A DNA stretch of 8,391 nt from Candidatus Latescibacterota bacterium (GTDB lineage Bacteria; Latescibacterota; MVCY01; DTYK01), in contig DTYK01000164.1 of NCBI GenBank assembly GCA_012961925.1, positions 1 through 8,391 on the forward strand. The letters are read 5' to 3'. Under the pieces are notes generated by a model, which had not been told where the DNA came from, did no database searches, and saw nothing but the letters and a program-made list of their open reading frames with translations. Shown piece after piece: positions 1-5,303 of the stretch; within the stretch, counting starts at the first letter, position 1, and each line of letters starts with the position of its first letter. A program made the position numbers and the translations under genes.

Positions 1-1
1 T

Positions 2-74
2 TATCGAGCCCGGAAGGGCTCTCCCACAAGAGAGATCTGGGGAGCAGTGATATCGAGCCCGGAAGGGCTCTCCC
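2..74. repeat. Two direct copies of a 24-bp hairpin element
   Basis: Positions 2-25 and 51-74 are identical over 24 bases, offset by 49 bases. Each copy contains GAGCCC-GGAA-GGGCTC (6-21 and 55-70), a perfect 6-bp stem closed by a GGAA loop, which is a GNRA-type tetraloop if transcribed. The second copy ends 9 bases before the AGGAGGAG ribosome-binding site of the first gene. Neither hairpin is followed by a T-run, so a factor-independent terminator is not supported. They could be leader RNA structure, a mobile palindromic repeat, or a 49-bp duplication at the end of an upstream gene. No further copy was seen elsewhere in the window. Confidence 0.7.
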
Positions 75-93
75 GCATAAGTAGGAGGAGAAT

Positions 94-1347
94 ATGACCT
101 CGAAGGAGCGCATGCTTACAACCATAAAAGGCGAAGAGCCGGATCGTGTGCCCCTTTACTGCTGGGTCTTTGGGTTCACAGCCCCGGAGTACCTTCGCTG
201 GAAGGAGAAAGGCAGGGAGATAGTCCACTGGTACACCATGCGTCTGGAGCACATCCACACGCTCCCCGAGCCCTGGGACTTGAAGCGGGATTTCAAGCGT
301 GTCGAGCGCTGGCTGAGCATCGGGCTGGACGATGTCCTGGAGGTGTCCGTGCCTTGGAGCATCCATCCTGATGTCAAAATTAAAGACTGGCAGGAGCCCC
401 CATCGAAAAAAGAGCCATACACCATCCTTTGTAGGGAGTACCACACTCCAGCTGGGGTGCTGAGGCATGTAGTCAGGAAGACAGAGGAGAGCCAGGGTCC
501 GGGATGGGTGGTCCAGCCACCTCATCCCCGGATCTTCGAGGACTTCAACATCTCCAGGGGCGTAGAGCATGCGGTTTCGGATCCCGAGGACATCTCTAAG
601 CTCCGGTACCTCCTTCAGGACCCGAGTTCAGAGCAACTTGCGGAGTTCAGGGAGAGGATGGCCCAGATCAAAAAGTTTGCGGATGAAAAAGGGATCATGG
701 TCCAGGGATGGAGCGTCTTCGGGATGGATGGGATAATATGGCTGTGCGGAGTGGAGAACGCCATTATGTGGGCTATGGATGACCCCGACTCCTTTCAGGA
801 ACTTGTGGACGTAATATACAACTTCGACCGGAGGCGGACCGAGATCCTGCTGGATACCGACGGCGTGGACATGGTGGTGCAGCGGGGCTGGTACAGCTCC
901 ACGGACTTCTGGTCGCCGAGACTTTTCCGCCGCTTCGTCCTACCCCACCTGAAGGATCTTGTGGCCATAGTGCATCAGGCAGGAGCCCTCTTCGCCTATG
1001 TTTTGACAACCGGGGTTATGACCATGCTGGAGGAGCTTTGCGAGGCTGATATTGATCTACTGTACTATGTTGACCCGGTACAGGACGATGTGGACCTGAC
1101 GGTATTGAAGGAACGACTCAGAGGGCGATTTGCCCTCGCTGGGGGACTAAACAGCAGCATCACCTTAGAGAGGGGATCGCCCAAGGAGATTCGAGAGGCA
1201 GTGCACACAGCGGTGCGAACCTTAGGGCCTGGTGGCGGTTTTATACTCTCACCGGTCGATGCCCTGTTCCCCAACACGCCCTGGGAGAATGTACGGGCAA
1301 TGATCGAGGCCTGGCGTGAGGTGTGCAACTACCCGATTCCAAGATAG
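94..1347 (+). CDS. URO-D-like protein (uroporphyrinogen decarboxylase / methyltransferase superfamily), metal ligands not evident
   Basis: The 417-residue product belongs to the uroporphyrinogen decarboxylase (URO-D) fold family, which includes haem-pathway decarboxylases and the MtaA/CmuA-type methylcobamide:thiol methyltransferases. It opens with the typical MTSKERMLTTIKGEEPDRVP segment and closes with FPNTPWENVRAMIEAW, the usual C-terminal helix after the barrel. It is longer than the usual 340-370 residues. Where the methyltransferases carry a zinc-binding HxCG-type motif after the HQAG segment, this protein reads FAYVLTTG (residues 300-307). Near the C-terminus, where a cysteine is expected, it has LSPVDAL around residue 386. 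It therefore probably does not bind zinc in the classical way and its substrate cannot be given. It is unlikely to be true HemE, because it sits among sugar genes and has a paralogue at 3457. The start at 94 is supported by AGGAGGAG at 83-90. The product is probably cytoplasmic. Confidence 0.88.
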   Translation: MTSKERMLTTIKGEEPDRVPLYCWVFGFTAPEYLRWKEKGREIVHWYTMRLEHIHTLPEPWDLKRDFKRVERWLSIGLDDVLEVSVPWSIHPDVKIKDWQEPPSKKEPYTILCREYHTPAGVLRHVVRKTEESQGPGWVVQPPHPRIFEDFNISRGVEHAVSDPEDISKLRYLLQDPSSEQLAEFRERMAQIKKFADEKGIMVQGWSVFGMDGIIWLCGVENAIMWAMDDPDSFQELVDVIYNFDRRRTEILLDTDGVDMVVQRGWYSSTDFWSPRLFRRFVLPHLKDLVAIVHQAGALFAYVLTTGVMTMLEELCEADIDLLYYVDPVQDDVDLTVLKERLRGRFALAGGLNSSITLERGSPKEIREAVHTAVRTLGPGGGFILSPVDALFPNTPWENVRAMIEAWREVCNYPIPR

Positions 1348-1362
1348 AAGTAAACCATACAC

Positions 1363-1391
1363 TTGCCTCTTTTATCTTTCCTCAGGATAAT
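1363..1391 (+). promoter_or_regulatory. Candidate sigma-70-type promoter before the GH4 remnant
   Basis: TTGCCT at 1363-1368 (four of six bases of TTGACA) is separated by 17 bases from GATAAT at 1386-1391 (five of six bases of TATAAT). It lies in the AT-rich gap after the first gene. Against it, transcription would start near 1398, inside the ribosome-binding site AAGGAGGTG at 1394-1402, leaving almost no leader. A chance match is quite possible. Confidence 0.25.
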
Positions 1392-1409
1392 TCAAGGAGG
1401 TGAACGGTT

Positions 1410-1750
1410 ATGTCTTCTCAAGGAGGAGTCAAGGTTGTCCTTATTGGGGCGGGGAGCGCAAGCTTTGGACGAGGCGCCATCGCCGACCTGGGGAGAACGG
1501 AGGGCCTGGGGCTGCCTTCCACATTGAATTCGACCGTAATAAGAGGGAACTCTCAGTGAATATCCCTAATGAAGGCCATGCTGTATCTAATCTGCCGGAG
1601 GATGCCATTGTGGATATCCCGGCCCTTGTGGATGCCCAGGGCCTCCATCCTATTTCGGTTGGACCGCTTCCTGAGGCGATTGCCGCCAGATCTCCATCCA
1701 GAAATTGCTTGTGGAGGCCTACCGCCAGAGGAACAAAGCCACATACCAGA
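1410..1750 (+). pseudogene. Collapsed GH4-family glycosidase (alpha-galactosidase/alpha-glucuronidase-like), two frame changes and large internal deletion
   Basis: An ATG at 1410 behind AAGGAGGTG (1394-1402) starts MSSQGGVKVVLIGAGSASFG, the N-terminal NAD-binding loop of glycoside hydrolase family 4. That frame continues as RGAIADLGRTEGLG and stops at TGA 1557-1559. From about 1517 a second frame (+1 relative to 1401) carries the GH4 C-terminal region: FHIEFDRNKRELSVNIPNEG followed by LPEDAIVDIPALVDAQG and LHPISVGPLPEAIAA, ending at 1687. From 1690 a third frame gives ISIQKLLVEAYRQRNKAT, the next GH4 segment. Intact GH4 enzymes have about 430-480 residues, so roughly 300 residues of the middle, including the metal- and substrate-binding core, are missing. 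About five residues are also lost at 1687/1690 with a frame change. GH4 enzymes cleave glycosides by an NAD- and Mn-dependent oxidation-elimination route. This copy cannot make a working enzyme. Homology after about 1750 is not recognisable. Confidence 0.85.
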
Positions 1751-1788
1751 CGCCATGGCTCAATGCAAAATGCAAATCTTATGAGCGC

Positions 1789-1950
1789 CTGGAGGTCACA
1801 TTCAAAGCCTTAGTCCTTTCATTATATGGAGATTTTTGTAATGAGTTCCATTTCTCCCACGGCGGAGGCCTTTTGCACCACGAGCTTGAGGAGAAGCTGA
1901 ATCCCTGGGGGATTATAGTTGCCTACGATGGGATGGAGGTGGAGATTTAA
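1789..1950 (+). pseudogene. 3' remnant of an unidentified gene directly upstream of the sulfatase
   Basis: In the same frame as the last GH4 segment, the reading frame stays open to TAA at 1948-1950 and encodes a tail ending ELEEKLNPWGIIVAYDGMEV plus two residues. The NPWGIIV stretch looks like the closing beta-strand of a carbohydrate-active enzyme, but I cannot name a family. Base composition becomes AT-rich from about 1790, like the sulfatase that follows and unlike the GH4 remnant before it. The stop lies immediately before the sulfatase ribosome-binding site. This may be the end of a gene that once preceded the sulfatase and was fused by deletion to the GH4 debris. It could also be an unrecognised C-terminal extension of the GH4 gene itself. 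Confidence 0.4.
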
Positions 1951-1959
1951 GGAGGTGAT
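1951..1959 (+). promoter_or_regulatory. Strong ribosome-binding site of the sulfatase gene
   Basis: GGAGGTGAT is a full match to the anti-Shine-Dalgarno end of 16S rRNA. It follows the stop codon at 1948-1950 directly and sits five bases before ATG 1965, which fixes the start of the sulfatase gene. Confidence 0.8.
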
Positions 1960-1964
1960 GTAAC

Positions 1965-3419
1965 ATGAATACGATTGTAATAATGTCGGATAGTCTTAGG
2001 CCAGATCATTTGGGGTTTTATGGAAATCGGTGGATTAAAACTCCTAACCTGGACAGGTTTGCTAAGGAATCGACAATCTTCGAAAGAGCATATGCGGAAG
2101 GGATGCCAACCTTACCTGTCAGGACGGCCTTGTTCACTGGCAAGTATACTTTGATGTGGAGGGGATGGCAGCACCTGGAGCCTGAAGATGTGACTTTAGC
2201 AGAAGTTCTGCGGAGCAGAGGATACAATACGGCTTTAATAACAGATACAACCCCCATGTATTGGCCTCGAATGGCCTATGAAAGAGGTTTTGACTATGTC
2301 CGGTTCATCAGGGGGCAGCTAACAGATCCCTATATTGTGGACCCCAGCTTACGCATGGATCTGTCTGGGTGGAGCAAGAAGAACTATTTGACTGAGAAAG
2401 ATAAAGGAGATTTTGTTCAGTACCTGAAGAACAGGTCGTGGTGGAGGGAAGAAGATCACTACTTCATCGCGCAGGTGGTCGAGGCTGGGGTTAAGTGGCT
2501 CAAGGAGATGACCGAAAAAGGTAAAAGTGATAGACTATTTCTTTGGTTAGATGCTTTTGATCCCCACGAGCCGTGGGATCCTCCAGAACGTTACTATAAG
2601 CTTTACGAGGTAAAGGACTATGATGGCCCTCCGATAATCAACCCATCCATCTATGGTGATAGGGGAGGACTCATCGAGAACTTTACCCAAGAGGAGATAA
2701 GACATATAAGGGCCCAATATGCAGGCGAGGTTACCTTTGTTGATAGGTGGATAGGGTGGTTTTTAGATGAAATGAAAGAGCTGGGCCTATGGGAGAACAC
2801 CTTGATTATACTGCTGAGTGATCATGGAGAGCCTCTTGGAGAACACGGAATAATACGCAAGGTGAGGCCCTGGCCATATGAGGAGCTGTCCAGAATAGTC
2901 TTAGCGATATACCACCCAAGGGGAGTTGGAAGGGGAAGAAGAGTAAGGACCTTTGTCCAGACAACTGATATCTTTCCCACGATATTAGACTTCCTTAGAA
3001 TAACTGAAAAGGCGATATCGCCAAGACCCGACTTGGAAGTTTATCCAGAAGTTGTTCAGGGTTTAAGCCTTAAGCCCCTGATCGAGGAGGAGATTGAGAA
3101 GATCAGAGATCATGCTATAGCAGGCCACTATCAAAGGTCTTGGAGCATAAGAGATGAAGACCATAGCTTTTACCTATGGTCTATGGAGAAAGCCCCGTAC
3201 ACATTTGGATATGGGATCATAGAGGAGCAGGAGAAGAGAGGGCTGGAACTTTATAGAATTGACAGAAACTATATGCCTCCTATCCCTGAAAAGTGGCGTA
3301 AGGGAAAGCAGCCGGAGAAGGATAACGTGCTGGAGGAGAACAGGGATTTAGCTGCTAAGTTAGAGCTTGCCCTGAGAAGAGAGCTGATGTCCTTAGAGAG
3401 TGTCTCTCGCAAGTCTTAG
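1965..3419 (+). CDS. Sulfatase-superfamily hydrolase with threonine in the catalytic position
   Basis: The 484-residue product has the sulfatase / alkaline-phosphatase fold. Visible landmarks are the N-terminal metal site MSDSLRPDHLGFYGN (D9) and TPNLDRFAKES. The catalytic loop is MPTLPVRTALFTGKY (T49-x-P51-x-R53). DPHEPWDPPERYY follows with H201, then LLSDHGEPLGEHG with metal-binding D286 and H287, and K299. Length is normal for the family, and no signal peptide or membrane segment is seen, so it is probably cytoplasmic. Classical sulfatases need Cys or Ser at the first position of C/S-x-P-x-R for conversion to formylglycine. Here it is Thr49, as in nucleotide pyrophosphatase/phosphodiesterase and phosphoethanolamine-transferase relatives. 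Formylglycine chemistry is therefore unlikely, and the enzyme may cleave a phosphoester instead; the substrate is unknown. The gene is about 43-45% GC in hand-counted lines against 67-73% in lines of its neighbours, which suggests a different origin. Confidence 0.9.
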   Translation: MNTIVIMSDSLRPDHLGFYGNRWIKTPNLDRFAKESTIFERAYAEGMPTLPVRTALFTGKYTLMWRGWQHLEPEDVTLAEVLRSRGYNTALITDTTPMYWPRMAYERGFDYVRFIRGQLTDPYIVDPSLRMDLSGWSKKNYLTEKDKGDFVQYLKNRSWWREEDHYFIAQVVEAGVKWLKEMTEKGKSDRLFLWLDAFDPHEPWDPPERYYKLYEVKDYDGPPIINPSIYGDRGGLIENFTQEEIRHIRAQYAGEVTFVDRWIGWFLDEMKELGLWENTLIILLSDHGEPLGEHGIIRKVRPWPYEELSRIVLAIYHPRGVGRGRRVRTFVQTTDIFPTILDFLRITEKAISPRPDLEVYPEVVQGLSLKPLIEEEIEKIRDHAIAGHYQRSWSIRDEDHSFYLWSMEKAPYTFGYGIIEEQEKRGLELYRIDRNYMPPIPEKWRKGKQPEKDNVLEENRDLAAKLELALRRELMSLESVSRKS

Positions 3420-3456
3420 AAAATTATCCATTTGCTTCGAGCAGGAGGTTAGCGGG

Positions 3457-4494
3457 ATGACCAGCCGTGAACGGGTGATCGCCGCCATAGAGTTCTCCGG
3501 GCCCGACCGCATCCCCCATCGCCATGCCTTCCTCCCTGCGGTGTTCGACCGGTACGGTGATAGAGTTAAAAAGCTCCTCAGGCGCTTCCCGAGCGATTTT
3601 GCCGGGGATGAAGGTGTCCGCCCGGATGGGTCAGCATTCCGGACAGGCCAGTTCACGGACCAATGGGGATGCGTCTGGACGGTACCGCGCCCGGGCTTTG
3701 GTGGCCAGGTCACTGTGCATCCCCTGAGCGACTGGAAAGCCTTAAAGACCTATCAGTGGCCCGACCCCGAGCGTATGGACCTGAGAGGACAGAGGCGATT
3801 GGCGCAGCGAAGGGGAGATAAGTATTTGGCCCTCGGCGTGGGCACTGTATTTCAGAGGATGATAGCCCTTCGAGGGTTCGAAAACCTAATGACGGACATA
3901 GCGAAGGGCGCTCCTGAACTCCTTACCCTGCGCGATCGAATCGTCGGTTTTAACTTAAAGTTGACCGAGAGACTGTTAGAGCTCGATCCTGATAGCCTCG
4001 AGTTCGCGGACGACTGGGGTAGCCAGCATTCGCTTCTTATCCGTCCGTCGGTCTGGAGGGAACTATTCCTTCCTGCGTACAGGACCCTCTTTGCCCGGGT
4101 TAGGGAGGCGGGGAGGCATGTGTTCTTCCATTCGGATGGGTGTACCATAGATATCCTGCCGGACCTCGTGGAGGCCGGAGCCCAGCAGTTCTGGGTGGAT
4201 CTGACCGTGAACGGGCTGAGTGCGCTGCAGGAGCGGTTAGGAGGAAGAGTCTGTTTCCAAGCAATGCCAGACGTGCAATTCACCCTCAGGTACGGCACTC
4301 CTGAGGATGTCAGGGCACATGCCAAGGACATGATCGCTGCCCTTAGCACGTTCGACGGCGGGTTCATAGCATGCTGTGAACTCGCCCCTGATCAGCCATG
4401 GGAGAACATCGTTGCCATCTTAGAAACATTCCACGATTATGGCTCCTATCCCCTGCGCCTGACTTGGGCCGGGGACCACGCAGTTGAAATTTAG
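3457..4494 (+). CDS. URO-D-like protein with HSDG motif (methyltransferase/decarboxylase superfamily)
   Basis: Starting at ATG 3457 the product has 345 residues, the usual length for the URO-D fold. The open frame extends back to 3400, but the ATG at 3457 is preferred: AGGAGG lies at 3443-3448, the family's standard opening MTSRERVIAAIEFSGPDRIP begins there, and earlier starts would overlap the sulfatase end. The barrel contains LEFADDWGSQHSLLIRP, a family hallmark. The segment FFHSDGCTIDILPDLVEAGA carries H225 and C229, and the C-terminal FIACCELAPDQPWENI carries C306 and C307. The histidine and late cysteines occupy the regions that hold zinc ligands in MtaA/CmuA-type methyltransferases, so metal binding is plausible. 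It follows the sulfatase by 37 bases and may be co-transcribed with it. It could act on methylated or carboxylated compounds; no corrinoid protein gene lies in the window to support methyl transfer directly. Authentic haem-pathway HemE is unlikely. Confidence 0.88.
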   Translation: MTSRERVIAAIEFSGPDRIPHRHAFLPAVFDRYGDRVKKLLRRFPSDFAGDEGVRPDGSAFRTGQFTDQWGCVWTVPRPGFGGQVTVHPLSDWKALKTYQWPDPERMDLRGQRRLAQRRGDKYLALGVGTVFQRMIALRGFENLMTDIAKGAPELLTLRDRIVGFNLKLTERLLELDPDSLEFADDWGSQHSLLIRPSVWRELFLPAYRTLFARVREAGRHVFFHSDGCTIDILPDLVEAGAQQFWVDLTVNGLSALQERLGGRVCFQAMPDVQFTLRYGTPEDVRAHAKDMIAALSTFDGGFIACCELAPDQPWENIVAILETFHDYGSYPLRLTWAGDHAVEI

Positions 4495-4511
4495 ACATAA
4501 AAGAGGCTCTT

Positions 4512-4777
4512 ATGGATTTGAAACTTGACTTCCACGTGCACACTAATAGGGTTAGACATCCAGGGGAATACGCCGGTTGATCCCAAAGTCCACTCTACTC
4601 TCACGGGGACACACCCGATTTCCCACTTTCGAAGATATACCGGAGAGATATCCGGACGAATTTGTGGAGGCTGCAGCTTTTTACGAAAAGGGGATAGAGA
4701 TTTACAGCCCTGCCCCGTGGGTAGTTTCACACCCTACGGGGCCTGAGGATGAGCAAAACGACACAAGCGGCCGTTAG
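4512..4777 (+). pseudogene. Remnants of a PHP- or amidohydrolase-like gene and an unidentified fragment
   Basis: ATG 4512 begins MDLKLDFHVHTNRVRHPGEY, where DFHVHT is the N-terminal metal-binding H-x-H of PHP-domain or amidohydrolase proteins. The frame stops at TGA 4578-4580 after 22 residues. In another frame, about 4613-4777, the translation contains TFEDIPERYPDEFVEAAAFY and KGIEIYSPAPWVVSH before TGA-free sequence ends at the stop near 4775. It looks like coding sequence (charged helix followed by a strand) but I cannot name its family. The two pieces may be head and tail of one gene joined by a deletion, or parts of two genes. No ribosome-binding site of note precedes 4512. Confidence 0.5.
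4713..4741. other. Inverted repeat inside gene debris
   Basis: CCCCGT (4713-4718) pairs with ACGGGG (4736-4741), and the inner GGG and CCC extend the stem across one bulged base. No T-run follows, so it is not a typical intrinsic terminator. It lies within the degraded region between two intact genes and may be accidental. Confidence 0.3.
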
Positions 4778-4835
4778 GCTGATAAGGGTCTGTGGCGGGG
4801 ATAAAAGTTCTCTTTGGCTTCCCAGGCGGTGAAAT

Positions 4836-5194
4836 ATGCGTCTCGGTGTATCTCTAAACAGTATCATCAACTTCGACAAAGGCTTTGACTTCCGGCCTTA
4901 GAGATGGGGCCGCCGACAGAAGAGATGGAGTGGCTCGACTGGTTTGCTCGCTTTTTCCGGGACTCACGGCTGCGGCTGTGGTCGTTGCACGCCCCTGCCG
5001 GGCACGAATTGCTCTCCTCTCCGGATGAGAAGGTCCGGCATCAGGCACTGGCTGCCCAGCAGAGGGGTCATCAATTGGTCGACCATATGGCAGGCCTTGG
5101 AGAATATCGGATACTACGAGTCAGGTGCTATCTACGACGACCCGGAAGCCAACGTTCGTCTGATCGAGGAGAATTTCAGGAGGTTGGCGGGTGA
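4836..5194 (+). pseudogene. Broken sugar phosphate isomerase/epimerase (xylose-isomerase-like TIM barrel)
   Basis: ATG 4836 starts MRLGVSLNSIINFDKGFDFR, a typical opening strand of the AP_endonuc_2 / xylose-isomerase-like TIM barrel, and meets TAG at 4899-4901. A second frame from about 4903 reads GPPTEEMEWLDWFARFFRDS followed by LRLWSLHAPAGHELLSSPDE and VRHQALAAQQRGHQLVDH, a standard early-to-mid barrel segment. From about 5064 a third frame reads GVINWSTIWQALENIGYYES then DDPEANVRLIEENFRRLAG, the family's C-terminal end. Intact members have about 260-290 residues; here about 110 remain in three frames, so the middle of the barrel with most metal ligands is gone. Such enzymes isomerise or epimerise keto-sugars or inositols, consistent with the glycosidases around it. 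The two junctions (near 4900 and near 5064) look like separate deletions. The 3' limit is approximate. Confidence 0.8.
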
Positions 5195-5291
5195 TTGCCA
5201 ATCACCAGTCACAAAACATTCTCAAACAAATTCCTTTTAGGCGATACCCTAAATCCCGATTACGATGATGGAACTTGTATCCCATCTCGAC

Positions 5292-5300
5292 GAGGGGGTG
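5292..5300 (+). promoter_or_regulatory. Ribosome-binding site deciding the GH116 start
   Basis: GAGGGGGTG lies three bases before ATG 5304. The earlier in-frame ATGs at 5265 and 5268 have no purine-rich sequence in front of them, so 5304 is the likely start. GTG 5298 overlaps this site and is less likely. Confidence 0.6.
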
Positions 5301-5303
5301 ACC

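Noticed and set aside
1..84. Possible 3' end of an upstream gene reading rightward
   Set aside because: All three forward frames can be read through part of the duplicated hairpin (stops at 48-50, 82-84 and 95-97). None gives a recognisable protein tail, so no frame can be chosen.
1..570. 189-codon open frame on the minus strand at the left edge
   Set aside because: It is antisense to the first URO-D-like gene, whose motifs and ribosome-binding site are clear, and its translation shows no domain.
1400..1813. 137-codon frame starting at GTG 1400 as an intact gene
   Set aside because: Only its middle (about 1517-1687) matches GH4. Its start is out of frame with the true GH4 N-terminus at 1410, and its end is nonsense after the frame change at 1687.
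94..4494. Haem biosynthesis (hemE) for the two URO-D-like genes
   Set aside because: Both belong to the broad URO-D superfamily, but the sugar-catabolic setting, two divergent copies, the HSDG motif in one and the 417-residue length of the other argue against authentic HemE.
4495..4511. AAGAGGCTCTT palindrome as a terminator after the second URO-D-like gene
   Set aside because: The two halves are separated by a single base, too close to fold as a hairpin, and no T-run follows.
4904..5194. 96-codon frame as a small intact gene
   Set aside because: It holds only the middle fragment of a xylose-isomerase-like barrel. The family's N-terminus and C-terminus are in the other two frames, so it is part of a pseudogene.
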